Shown: piece after piece, positions 14,872 through 22,934 of the stretch
Numbering within the stretch: position 1 is the stretch's first letter
Layout of the letters: each line of letters opens with the position of its first letter
From: JBATTK01 sp049670505
GTDB lineage: Bacteria; Bacteroidota; Bacteroidia; Flavobacteriales; Flavobacteriaceae
Direction: 5' to 3'
Assembly: GCA_049670505.1 (NCBI GenBank)
Contig: JBATTK010000109.1
Location: forward strand, 1 to 31,614
DNA: 31,614 nucleotides
Position numbers and translations under genes: made by a program
Notes under the pieces: model-generated
The model's input: the letters and a program-made list of their open reading frames with translations, nothing else
Told to the model about the DNA's origin: nothing
Databases searched by the model: none

Positions 14872-15405
14872 TTAGAATAAAATTACTTTGTTAACAAAAT
14901 AGGCAATGTTAAAAGAGTGCAGATACGGAACATATTTGCCATTAACATCTACAGTTCGCACTGTAAAGTCTTGAAAATTGAAATCCAATCCGGGATTTGA
15001 TCTAAAATATTTCTTGATTTCTTCCTTGGTAAAGGTATGAGAGGCCTCATTGTACCGAAATGCCAAATGACCAAAAGTCATTTCGCCTTGTTCCCTGTTT
15101 TTGCCAAAATCTATTCTAATGTGCGTTGGAAACTCCAAAAGATCAATCACATACTCTACTATTTGAAATTCTTCCGCGCCCTTCACATCAACTCTAACAC
15201 TCCTTTCTGCATTATAATCCTCATCTTTATCTCTATAAAAAAGTTCAAATTGATCATCCTTGGGAATCTTGATTTTGAGTTCCACGATGAGCTGATCTTC
15301 GTGTTTATTTTCTTGATATTTCCCGCCTTGTTTGCAAGCCCCAAAAAGCAGCATTATTCCAAATAAAAATGTCTTCATTAAAAATCCTGATCGTACATTT
15401 TTCAT
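14872..15405 (-). CDS. Small lipoprotein made of an unnamed beta-sandwich-like domain (FYR/DFG domain)
   Basis: 177 residues. Signal peptide with lipobox-like LLFGAC (Cys24); Met10 (start 15378) gives an equally good, shorter signal. The mature part is a single domain (~38-150) with alternating strands: LIVELKIKIPKDDQFELFYR (39-58), YNAERSVRVDVKG, EEFQIVEYVIDL, THIRIDFGKN (94-103), then FTKEEIKKYF. The same order and motifs form residues ~35-135 of the AlgJ-like protein at 22935-24641 and a decayed relic just upstream. I know no named family for it; the FYR-to-DxG pattern resembles carbohydrate-binding-like sandwiches next to polysaccharide enzymes. Inference: a periplasmic or outer-membrane accessory that contacts the acetylated glycan. 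It is 24 bases ahead of the O-antigen ligase-like gene. Confidence 0.7.
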   Translation of the reverse strand: MKNVRSGFLMKTFLFGIMLLFGACKQGGKYQENKHEDQLIVELKIKIPKDDQFELFYRDKDEDYNAERSVRVDVKGAEEFQIVEYVIDLLEFPTHIRIDFGKNREQGEMTFGHLAFRYNEASHTFTKEEIKKYFRSNPGLDFNFQDFTVRTVDVNGKYVPYLHSFNIAYFVNKVILF

Positions 15406-15415
15406 ATTATTTTCT

Positions 15416-15855
15416 TTAATATTTTGGGAACATCCTACGAAAGATTAATATGAATCTTAAGTTTTTCAAATATAGGCCATATTTTGTCCAAATAATGTTT
15501 TTTTTGTCCTTATAGTAGGAGAAAATCTCGATATTATATAGCCATACATCGGCTTTAAACTTATCAGTTCAAAAGAGGGGTAGGATAAAACAAGAAAGGC
15601 TTGTATATTTCAATGGCTTCTTCCACAGGGCTATTTTGAGTAATATCCTCTAATCTTATTTTGGTTGTTGTTCGCAATGTAAAAATTATTCGTTTTATCC
15701 GCGTGATGCCCCTTAAAATATATCTTTAAATCGTTATTGTATGTTTTTATTTCCGCTATCATTTCCCTGTAAATGGCCACTACTTCACCATTTTCCAATA
15801 CAGACGGTTTTCCTCCCATCATCAAAATAGGGAGAGGGTCGTAGATATCTCCTCC
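15416..15855 (-). pseudogene. Decayed glycosyltransferase (polysialyltransferase/GT52-like tail)
   Basis: Coding-like sequence survives in three minus-strand frames. Frame 1 (about 15840-15633) reads PILMMGGKPSVLENGEV then DLKIYFKGHHADKTNN. After a frameshift near 15650 it continues KIRLEDITQNSPVEEAIEIY and stops at 15564-15566. A third frame (15562-15416) reads KFKADVWLYNIEIFSYYKDK to a final FRRMFPKY and a TAA 10 bases before the lipoprotein ATG. The order (LxxGG, KxYxKGHH, then S-P-x-E) recalls the bacterial polysialyltransferase/GT52 pattern with its KxHP and P-x-E motifs. In a nonulosonate locus, a lost sialyltransferase-like enzyme makes sense. The family call is tentative; decay is clear from at least two frame changes. 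Confidence 0.55.
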
Positions 15856-15859
15856 CCCT

Positions 15860-16171
15860 CCCCGTTAAAGGAAAACCTTTTTGATTCTTTTCCAAAACCG
15901 ATCCGATAAGGGTGGGATGAACAAATTGATCTAAGAGAAATATTACCTTCTGAAATTCTGTCGGGCCTTTTACTATAGTCTCTGAACGATTGCTTGAGAT
16001 GTAATTTTCATTAGCGTTCCTATAATAAACTTCGAAGGAATCGTCCTTCAGGAACTTTTAAAAAAAAGTTCGATTATTTAATGATTTTCCAGATCATTTA
16101 GCTGGTATGTCGATTTTTTTATCGTATTGATAAGTGCTAAATAAAATAATGGACAATAATTCAACCGTCAT
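15860..16171 (-). pseudogene. Frameshifted relic of an FYR/DFG-domain lipoprotein
   Basis: An ATG at 16171 opens a hydrophobic head (MTVELLSIILFSTYQYD) that stops soon after. Other frames then give IIELFFK, and from 16057 KFLKDDSFEVYYRNANENY and VKGPTEFQKVIFLLD. After a further shift between about 15923 and 15905 the frame gives HPYRIGFGKESKRFSF. These pieces line up in order with the intact lipoprotein at 14872-15405: LKDDSFEVYYR against PKDDQFELFYR, VKGPTEFQKV against VKGAEEFQIV, YRIGFGK against IRIDFGK. At least two frameshifts and in-frame stops rule out a working product. It is most simply a tandem duplicate of the lipoprotein gene, now fused by deletion or proximity to the decayed glycosyltransferase. 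Confidence 0.65.
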
Positions 16172-16247
16172 AGAAATAATTACTCTTCCTATAATTAACA
16201 TTATATTGCTTTAATTATACTTGTTTAGCCATGGATAAATAAATCTT

Positions 16248-17582
16248 TCAGGCAATGAATTTTTTTATGCGGTATGCAGATTTGCCATCAAGACTATAAA
16301 AATAGTCGGGAATGAATTGTTGATAGTTTACTTTTTTAGATTCTAACTTATCGATGTTTCCAATTAGACTCTCCAATTCCTTTGCGTTTTGAATTGTATG
16401 ACTACAATCATATTTTTCATAATCCATTGAGGATTTAATATTTGAGGTTTTTATTTGAAGAAGTGGCTTATTAAATGCAATGGCTTCATTACCAACGGTT
16501 GATGTGGTTGTAACAACCACATCACTATCGTAAATTAGCTGATGTGTATTCTCATTTTTATAAATTTTAGTTTTGGATTTATCAAAATACTCTTCAACAA
16601 TATTTCTATTGTCTATAGACCCTGGATGAAGCTTTATTACTAGATTATAGTTGAAATCCAATTTAGCTTCCTTAACTATTCCTAAAAATTCTCTTATATT
16701 CTTTTCTCCAATAGGGTTTAAGATCAATAAAATGTTATCCGCCTTTTTTAAACTACCGTCCCGTATTTCAAAATTCGTTATGTAATCCATTTTTGGAGTC
16801 CCTGTAGAAATAAGTTTTTTTTCATCTGTCCCCCTACTTAAAAACCAATCATTTGATAGTTTCCCCCAGGTAAACATATAATCGGATATCACAGGTAAAT
16901 AACCATACTCCAATACAGTTGAACCGTGCTGGATAACATACGTTTTAATCTTTCTTTTTGCCGCCAATAAAACAATGGCTTTTGAAACCTTATGAACATC
17001 TGTATTCAATATAATACGGGTAATATCTCTATGGGTATTTAAATAGCATTCGGCACAGTTTAACACAAATATAGAATCAAATATATTGAGTATTAATAAG
17101 CGTTTTTTTATATCAAATATGTTGCAAAGATCTCTTATTGTAAGTGAACTTTGTTTTAAAAGTCTATTGGTCTTGAAGATTTGGCGAATAAAGCTAATAG
17201 GGTTAAAGTACCTGAATATAAATTCACTTTTTTCTTTCATTAACCTTTTATCACTGATTAACTCAATAAATTCTTCATCAAATTCTTTTTGTACAGTTCT
17301 CATGTTTTCGACCATACTATTATTAAAAACATCGTTAACAAAGAGATATCTTGAATTTGCGGATTTATTACCGTTGTTATAAAATAGGGAAATAATGGCC
17401 TTCACATAATTATCTAAGCTATATTTTTTTAGTCTATTTAAAAATCCATTGCCCTCTAACCGATTTAACGATAACTCAAAAACAAATATTTGAGATAAGG
17501 CCAAGAGATTAACATCATTAAATTCAATGTTGTAACTATTATATCTTTTAACTTGTGCGTAAGAATCTTTTGGTAAGGCCAT
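16248..17582 (-). CDS. GT-B glycosyltransferase of the nonulosonate block
   Basis: 444 residues, soluble, no signal peptide. The N-terminal ~180 residues are divergent. The C-terminal GT-B-like part has TYVIQHGSTV, DYMFTWGKLS, ISTGTPKMD, LVIKLHPGS and VVVTTTSTVGNEAIAFNKPL. These blocks (QHG, K-x-HPG, S-T-x-x-E) are shared by capsule glycosyltransferases of the CDP-glycerol-transferase/KpsC-like and nonulosonate-transferring types. It overlaps the flippase by 35 bases and closes the run that begins with the CMP-nonulosonate synthetase/PseG protein. Inference: the enzyme that adds the nonulosonic acid from its CMP form. It could instead transfer another sugar. The first in-frame Met is used; the next good Met is ~90 residues in, so the long overlap is probably real. 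Confidence 0.75.
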   Translation of the reverse strand: MALPKDSYAQVKRYNSYNIEFNDVNLLALSQIFVFELSLNRLEGNGFLNRLKKYSLDNYVKAIISLFYNNGNKSANSRYLFVNDVFNNSMVENMRTVQKEFDEEFIELISDKRLMKEKSEFIFRYFNPISFIRQIFKTNRLLKQSSLTIRDLCNIFDIKKRLLILNIFDSIFVLNCAECYLNTHRDITRIILNTDVHKVSKAIVLLAAKRKIKTYVIQHGSTVLEYGYLPVISDYMFTWGKLSNDWFLSRGTDEKKLISTGTPKMDYITNFEIRDGSLKKADNILLILNPIGEKNIREFLGIVKEAKLDFNYNLVIKLHPGSIDNRNIVEEYFDKSKTKIYKNENTHQLIYDSDVVVTTTSTVGNEAIAFNKPLLQIKTSNIKSSMDYEKYDCSHTIQNAKELESLIGNIDKLESKKVNYQQFIPDYFYSLDGKSAYRIKKFIA

Positions 17583-18831
17583 TAAAAAGAATATCTGTTT
17601 TGTATTTTTTTAAACATAATATATAAATTACTACAAATTCTATAAAATAACTTATCGTGGTTGTTATTGCGGCTACTTTATAGCCAAACTTGGGGATGAG
17701 AATAAAATTTAGTATTAAGTTCAATATTGCGGCAATAATTGCAGGTAAAGCCATTAAAAAAGTATTTCTATGGTAAAAGGGAATATTTGATAATACTGTG
17801 TACAAAAAGTAAAAAAACATTCCCAAAATAATAGTGGGAATAATGTCTAAGATTACAAAATAGGACTTATTCGCCATAATTAAGACCAAATAGCTCTTTA
17901 GAATTATAATTATGGCTCCTACAGATATCACAATTCCAATATAGTTCCTAGCGGCTCTGGATAATTTAATTAAATTATTGGCTTTAAGATTTTCCAAAAT
18001 AAATTTTTGCCACATTTTGTTGGTTGCTAAAAAAAATGCCATAAAAATTGAGCTTATAGTATACGCTACCGTATAATCTGCTACTTCAATCTCCGAATAA
18101 TAATAATTGATAATAAATCTATCGGCAAAACTTAAAAAAAGGGCCGATAATATCCCTGGAACTATGGGTAGACTGAACTTTAGTGAAATCCAAATTCTTT
18201 TTTTTAATTGGCTTGTAATTGACTTTATTTTTATTCCCGCATGGATTTTAGAAACTTTGTAAAGTGCAATTACAGCAATTAAAATAAATACAATAAGTTG
18301 TATTTGTGCAAAAAGAACGGGCTCAAAAATACGCTCTTGTTTCAATAATAAAATTACTGTTATGGTAAAAAGGTAAGGCGCAGCATTTCTTAAAGCGTAA
18401 TAAATGTTATATTGTTTTATAAGCCCGCCAATTTGGAAGTAAGATAAAACAATCTCTATGATTGCATAAAAATATGCGCAAAAAATTATGTACTTATCAA
18501 AAGTTTCATCAACTACATAAATCTGCAAAGTAGTAGTCAGAGCTTTTAAAATCAAAAATATTACAGTGATAATGGTTGAGCTAATGACCGCTCTAAAAAT
18601 AGATTCTACGGCTCTTTTTTTACTATGTAGAAGTCGCTTTTTTATATAACTTCGTTGAGCAAAGTCAATAAATATCGAAAAAAAAGGAATGGTAATCCAA
18701 AACAGGGCAAGTCGTCCAAAATCCTCTTTGGAAAAATAGTTGGTAAATACACTAAAGGTTAAGAAAATGATTCCTTTTGAGACACCTTCCCCTAAAAGAT
18801 AATAAAAGTATTGTAATAAGGATTTAATCAT
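17548..18831 (-). CDS. wzx: Lipid-linked oligosaccharide flippase, Wzx-like
   Basis: 427 residues, about 12-14 predicted helices throughout, of the MATE-like polysaccharide exporter superfamily. The N-terminal EGVSKGIIFLTFSVFTNYF followed by FGRLALFW is the typical first-helix pattern (G-x-x-x-x-x-x-x-x-x-x-x-ys-x-e-x-F-G). SLKFSLPIVPGILSALFLSFADRFIINYYY is the equally typical central helix with an acidic residue (in ADRF). It moves undecaprenyl-linked repeat units to the periplasmic face, where the Wzy-like proteins act. The ATG overlaps the stop of the pyruvyl transferase gene by 8 bases, and its end overlaps the GT-B gene by 35, so translation of the three is probably coupled. Confidence 0.9.
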   Translation of the reverse strand: MIKSLLQYFYYLLGEGVSKGIIFLTFSVFTNYFSKEDFGRLALFWITIPFFSIFIDFAQRSYIKKRLLHSKKRAVESIFRAVISSTIITVIFLILKALTTTLQIYVVDETFDKYIIFCAYFYAIIEIVLSYFQIGGLIKQYNIYYALRNAAPYLFTITVILLLKQERIFEPVLFAQIQLIVFILIAVIALYKVSKIHAGIKIKSITSQLKKRIWISLKFSLPIVPGILSALFLSFADRFIINYYYSEIEVADYTVAYTISSIFMAFFLATNKMWQKFILENLKANNLIKLSRAARNYIGIVISVGAIIIILKSYLVLIMANKSYFVILDIIPTIILGMFFYFLYTVLSNIPFYHRNTFLMALPAIIAAILNLILNFILIPKFGYKVAAITTTISYFIEFVVIYILCLKKYKTDILFNGLTKRFLRTS

Positions 18832-19864
18832 ATTTTGTAACCCCTTCTAAAAATCCTTTCATCACTTCAAATTGATTATCAATATAAAGACCTATGTCCT
18901 TGAATGAAGAGAAATTCGTGGTTTTATAGTAGGCTAACTTTTCGTCGATTTTACCTATTAAATCAGGATCTTCCACGTTGAACACGGGCAGGTTCATAGT
19001 TTCAACCATACCTTTACCTCGCCCATCCTCATTAATTAGAATTGAAGGAAGTCGCTTACTTAAAAAATAAAGGTGGGCGTGTACTCTATAACCAATATGA
19101 AAATCACAATTGTCATAAAAATCCAGCTTTTTTAAATCATAGGACACATCTTTTATGTGAACCTTTGAGTTTGTTAGTTTCGCACCGACATACATTGCTA
19201 AATATCCTATAGTAGCCCTAAAGGTCGTATGCTTATCCGGTAATATTCCCCGATGATATGACATGGTTATTTTTGCTTCTGGAAATTGTCTTGTCAACGC
19301 CTTTATTAACTTTATGGTTTGTCCAATAAGTTTAGGGTCTGCGGCAGTTGTAAATACAATATGTTTTATATCCTTTTTGTCTTTAAAATCCTTTCCCATA
19401 GATGGTAAATCATACCATACCGGACAACCAGTCATAATCACATTATTAAAACCATTGTTGTTCAATACTCCTTTTGTGATAAGGCATCTGCAACTTGAGT
19501 TTTCAATATCTGTATGCACTTCTTGCAGAAATTTAGTAGATTCCTTATTAAATCTAAATGCTTCAGGGTTTCCGGAAGGTCTTCCGCACCAACCTAATCC
19601 AAAGGGGATAATAGGCACCTTTATTTTTGAAAGATCGTCAACAAGAGGATAGATGCCTTTGTAAATATCCGGAGTATACGCGGGTCCGCCGCATAGTACT
19701 ACAAACCTAGATTTATTTATAGTATCCAGATGCTCGTCAAGTTTTTTGGTTCTATCAAGAATAACAACCTCTTTATCAACAAACTCCTCGAATAGCCTTC
19801 TTGCTCTGTCTGTGATTAAAAAATCACCAATATTTTTAATTTGTCCAGATAATAATACAATCAT
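18824..19864 (-). CDS. Polysaccharide pyruvyl transferase family protein
   Basis: 346 residues of the PF04230 (CsaB/WcaK/EpsO-like) family with a GT-B-like fold. Seen: IKNIGDFLITDRARRLF near the start (G-D-x-x-I/L pattern), VVLCGGPAYTPDIY, PFGLGWCGRPSG, GCPVWYDLP, FTTAADPKL, and the C-terminal CDFHIGYRVHAHLYFLSK followed by SILINEDGRGKGM. The H-x-H-x-x-x-x-x-L block is the conserved donor-site region of the family. Known members add a pyruvate ketal from phosphoenolpyruvate to a glycan sugar; many others are uncharacterised and some act as glycosyltransferases. Here it sits between NeuB-like synthase and flippase, so it acts on the cytosolic repeat unit. Family sure, reaction probable. Confidence 0.85.
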   Translation of the reverse strand: MIVLLSGQIKNIGDFLITDRARRLFEEFVDKEVVILDRTKKLDEHLDTINKSRFVVLCGGPAYTPDIYKGIYPLVDDLSKIKVPIIPFGLGWCGRPSGNPEAFRFNKESTKFLQEVHTDIENSSCRCLITKGVLNNNGFNNVIMTGCPVWYDLPSMGKDFKDKKDIKHIVFTTAADPKLIGQTIKLIKALTRQFPEAKITMSYHRGILPDKHTTFRATIGYLAMYVGAKLTNSKVHIKDVSYDLKKLDFYDNCDFHIGYRVHAHLYFLSKRLPSILINEDGRGKGMVETMNLPVFNVEDPDLIGKIDEKLAYYKTTNFSSFKDIGLYIDNQFEVMKGFLEGVTKYD

Positions 19865-19880
19865 TCCTTAATTTGTTTGG

Positions 19881-20939
19881 TTAATCTAACATGTTCCATT
19901 GTAAAATAGAATCTTCATCAATATCTCTTAGGGCTTTCCTTCCAATAACACGCTCAATTTCTTTAGGTGAAATTCCGTGAGCAGGTCTCTTCCAAGTTAG
20001 ATGTTTGGCAGTAATAACTTCATCCATTTTTAGACCCTTTGCAGTAACCAAACTGCGCCTTGCGTTATTTCTAGAAATTTCTTCAGTCTTTAATGGTACT
20101 TTAGGTTGACTGCCGATTAAACCATAAACTTCATCCATTTTATCAAAAAATAGCTTCAAATCCTCTTTATCCATGGCATGATAATGATCGTTCCCTGGTA
20201 AAGACTTATCATGTGTAAAATGCTTTTCAAGCACTACTGCTCCAAGCAGATTAGCAATTTTTAAAGCTTCCATATCCTTTGGAAGAGTATGGTCTGAATA
20301 TCCTGGAATTGTATTAGGAAATTTGTTCATTAGATCCACAATCATTCCCAAGTTAGCGTTATTATCTTCGGTTGGATAATTAAGAATACAATGCATTAAG
20401 CATACGGGCACATTATACTTGTTGATAGTTTCCAATGCTTGTTGAATTTCCCAAACATAAGAAGCCCCTGTAGATAAAATAATAGGCTTTCCAAAAGAAC
20501 ACATGTACTCTATAAAAGGTAAATTAGTTATGTCTGAAGAAGAGATTTTAAAAACATCCATTAAATCATTTAAAAATTTGGCCGAAGCAACATCAAAAGG
20601 CGTTGACATAAACTCGATACCTATATCATCGCAGTGAATTTTTAATTTTTCATATTCGGATTTCCAGAATTTATCATACTTTTTAAACAATTCAAACTGA
20701 CTTTTCGTGGCTTCTTTGTTAGTATCCCAATAGGATGGGCTATTTTTTGAAGCTATGGTATTGGCCTTGTAGGTTTGAAATTTAATTGATTGGGCTCCAC
20801 CTAGTTTGGCTTCCTCAATAAGTCTCTTGGCAAGATCCATAGATCCTTCATGATTCACCCCTGCCTCAGCAATTACATATGGCCTATGAAGGGTTCTTTC
20901 ATTGTTTTTATACGTATTGATTAAATCTATAAGTTTCAT
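19881..20939 (-). CDS. neuB: NeuB-like nonulosonic acid synthase
   Basis: 352 residues. A TIM barrel: RPYVIAEAGVNHEGSMDLA (19-37), SIKFQTYKA (51-59), FMSTPFD (110-116), KISSSDITN (131-139), LSTGAS (155-160), GYSDHT (213-218), LEKHFTHD (237-244). It is followed by a SAF/antifreeze-like domain (~293-352, RRSLVTAKGL ... RPAHGIS). It condenses phosphoenolpyruvate with a six-carbon sugar to a nine-carbon acid using a divalent metal held by His217 and His240. After EKHFTHDKSLPG the sequence reads NDHYHAMD, unlike the GPDH-type motif of NeuB/LegI or the GGPD of PseI, so the exact acid made (neuraminic, legionaminic, pseudaminic or other) is open. The gene symbol denotes the family. It is nine bases after the CMP-synthetase/PseG gene. 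Confidence 0.92.
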   Translation of the reverse strand: MKLIDLINTYKNNERTLHRPYVIAEAGVNHEGSMDLAKRLIEEAKLGGAQSIKFQTYKANTIASKNSPSYWDTNKEATKSQFELFKKYDKFWKSEYEKLKIHCDDIGIEFMSTPFDVASAKFLNDLMDVFKISSSDITNLPFIEYMCSFGKPIILSTGASYVWEIQQALETINKYNVPVCLMHCILNYPTEDNNANLGMIVDLMNKFPNTIPGYSDHTLPKDMEALKIANLLGAVVLEKHFTHDKSLPGNDHYHAMDKEDLKLFFDKMDEVYGLIGSQPKVPLKTEEISRNNARRSLVTAKGLKMDEVITAKHLTWKRPAHGISPKEIERVIGRKALRDIDEDSILQWNMLD

Positions 20940-20948
20940 TTTGCTATA

Positions 20949-22577
20949 TTAAATTGTCTTTTTTATCAATTTAAGGACATTCGATTTCCCTTTTTTTAAT
21001 CCATTCCTTAGCATTCTACTGTTCATTAGCTTACGCAAATTAAAATTTAACGTTTCCTTAAAAGCTTCTAATATTGAATCATCTAGAACGTCTTCCCCCA
21101 ACCCTAAGTTATAGAAGCCGTTTTTTTCAGATGCAAAAAAATGAGTCGTTTCCCTAAGGTTTTGACATAATACTATACACGGCACTCCTATTGATGCCAC
21201 TTCAAAAGTAGTTCTTCCTGCAGAGGTAAATACAATATCGGCATTTAAAATCTCCTCCGAGATATTCGAAATATTATTTTTCACCTTGATCTTAGGAAAA
21301 TCTCGCATTAATTCCTCCGAGTATTTATAGCCCATACCGGTAATAACTTTTATCGCTATAGAATGCTTAGTGCAAAATCCCTCCAAAAGTGTTAAAATTC
21401 TTCTTGTAAAGTTATTGGGGTCCACTCCACCAAAAGAGATTAATATACTTTTTACATCTTTTTTAATTACTTTTTCAGGAGTATATAAAAATTCATCTCT
21501 TAAAATAAAATATTCATGTCCATAATAATGATTTAGAATTAGTTTGTGTTCTGGGTACATGGCGTTGATCACCAAATCTGCGTGTTTAGATCCTTGTCCA
21601 ATATCTTCAAAATTAATAATTCGATATGCTCTTTGCCGTAACTCCAATATATATTCCTCAGTTGTATCTAAAATATCATTTATTACAACATTGGGCCTAA
21701 TAAGCTCTATACCCTGTATTATTGAAGGCTGATCTTGAATATAAACCTCATAATTGGATTCTGTAATTTTATCATATGCCAATTTACTTGTACTATCAAC
21801 TAAAAAGACAATACGATGATCTAATATTTCATTCGCAATACTTAGGGTGTTATAAACATGTCCCATTCCTATCCTAGAATTTCCAGAAACAACAAAGAGA
21901 ATAGTTTTCCTTTTTAAATAATATTCACATAAATTCCAATCATCAAAATCATCAATGTCTATGGCTTCCTTCTTAGATAATGGAAACACCTCAATTCTCT
22001 TTCCAAATCTTGAGTTTTTCGTTATGAATGAGGTTCTAGTAATGACAAAGCCACCAGTCTCCTTGTAAATTTGGGGTAATTCTTGTCTGTTAACTCTTTT
22101 TTCATAATTTGGAATATAATCGTTCCCCAATTTGATCCATGTAAGATGACTGTCATAAACCCCGGATATAACTGTATCCAAATTATTTTTAATGAGCCTA
22201 CCTATTGCTGTTTCAATAGTTTCTCTACTCAATAATGGCGAGGTAGGTTGAAGCGTAATCACTAAATCATACTCTTTATTTTCTTTCTTTTTGATTTTTT
22301 TATATGCATCATAAATGACCGGGTCCAAGGTAGTAGTGTCTCCTGATATACTTTCATCCCTTGTTATCGTTTTAGCACCGAATTTAGAAGCAATCAACAG
22401 TATTTCATTATCATTGCTAGAAACGTAACAATCAACTTCACATGAACTAATCTTTAAAGCATTTGAAATAGAGTAAGAAATTAGGGGTTTCCCGTTAAGT
22501 GTTCTTAGGTTTTTTCTTGGAATTCCTTTAGATCCGCCCCTGGCCGGAATAATAATTAGTATTTTAGTTTTATCCAT
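20949..22577 (-). CDS. CMP-nonulosonate synthetase fused to a PseG-like UDP-sugar hydrolase
   Basis: 542 residues, two enzymes in one frame. Residues 1-222: cytidylyltransferase of the NeuA/PseF type with IIIPARGGSKGIPRKN (8-23), LQPTSPL, and EAIDIDDFDDW (204-214), making CMP-nonulosonate. Residues 224-542: GT-B-like PseG/SpsG part with SGNSRIGMGHVYNTLSIA (231-248), LISFGGVDPNN (379-389) and FTSAGRTTFEVASIGVPCIV. PseG cleaves UDP from UDP-2,4-diacetamido-trideoxy-altrose in the pseudaminate route. The Arg usual after GxGHxx is Asn243 here, so substrate may differ. No PseB, PseC, PseH, or Leg equivalents are in the window. The fusion joins the step before and the step after NeuB, with NeuB encoded next. 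Both domains are full length, so it is a real fusion rather than an assembly accident. Confidence 0.88.
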   Translation of the reverse strand: MDKTKILIIIPARGGSKGIPRKNLRTLNGKPLISYSISNALKISSCEVDCYVSSNDNEILLIASKFGAKTITRDESISGDTTTLDPVIYDAYKKIKKKENKEYDLVITLQPTSPLLSRETIETAIGRLIKNNLDTVISGVYDSHLTWIKLGNDYIPNYEKRVNRQELPQIYKETGGFVITRTSFITKNSRFGKRIEVFPLSKKEAIDIDDFDDWNLCEYYLKRKTILFVVSGNSRIGMGHVYNTLSIANEILDHRIVFLVDSTSKLAYDKITESNYEVYIQDQPSIIQGIELIRPNVVINDILDTTEEYILELRQRAYRIINFEDIGQGSKHADLVINAMYPEHKLILNHYYGHEYFILRDEFLYTPEKVIKKDVKSILISFGGVDPNNFTRRILTLLEGFCTKHSIAIKVITGMGYKYSEELMRDFPKIKVKNNISNISEEILNADIVFTSAGRTTFEVASIGVPCIVLCQNLRETTHFFASEKNGFYNLGLGEDVLDDSILEAFKETLNFNLRKLMNSRMLRNGLKKGKSNVLKLIKKTI

Positions 22578-22934
22578 GTCTTAATTGCATAAATTTTTAT
22601 TCTCAAATAAAATAATTTCTCACACAATTATTCATTCTTTCTACGGCCATTTAAAGTACTTTTAAAGTTTATTGAACTTTTTTTTACTGTCCTCCACTCG
22701 TATATTGGAGATTCAATATTTCTTTTAACTCTTTAAATCCTTAGCGGACTTCTTTTAGGTTTTATAGCGGGAGCCAGATATTCATAATAAGAAGAAATAA
22801 GATTTGTATCCGTTCCAACCTGTTTAAGTATTTAAAACAAACTTCCTTTTGAATCTCTTACCATAAATTGATGTTTGGCTCAAATGCATCATTTGTTTGT
22901 CAAAACCTGCTTAAATTGAATCAAGAAGTCAATA
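22578..22934. other. 357-base gap between acetylation and nonulosonate blocks
   Basis: AT-rich, no intact gene. The minus strand carries scattered protein-like runs without stops in changing frames (for example SSYYEYLAPAIKPKRSPLRI near 22735-22790, then NIESPIYEWRTVKK), which may be debris of a lost gene; I cannot name it. A small inverted repeat CAAATG-CAT-CATTTG lies at 22881-22895, and AAAGTT/AACTTT flank TATTG before a T-run near 22663-22687. No consensus promoter for the gene starting at 22577 was found, although one must begin here or upstream. Confidence 0.45.

Noticed and set aside
15406..16247. Insertion-sequence remains or a CRISPR array in the gene-poor stretch
   Set aside because: No terminal inverted repeats, transposase motifs or regularly spaced repeats; the stretch is explained by two decayed minus-strand genes.
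22881..22895. CAAATG-CAT-CATTTG palindrome as an operator
   Set aside because: Six-base AT-rich arms are expected by chance in such sequence; no regulator gene nearby.
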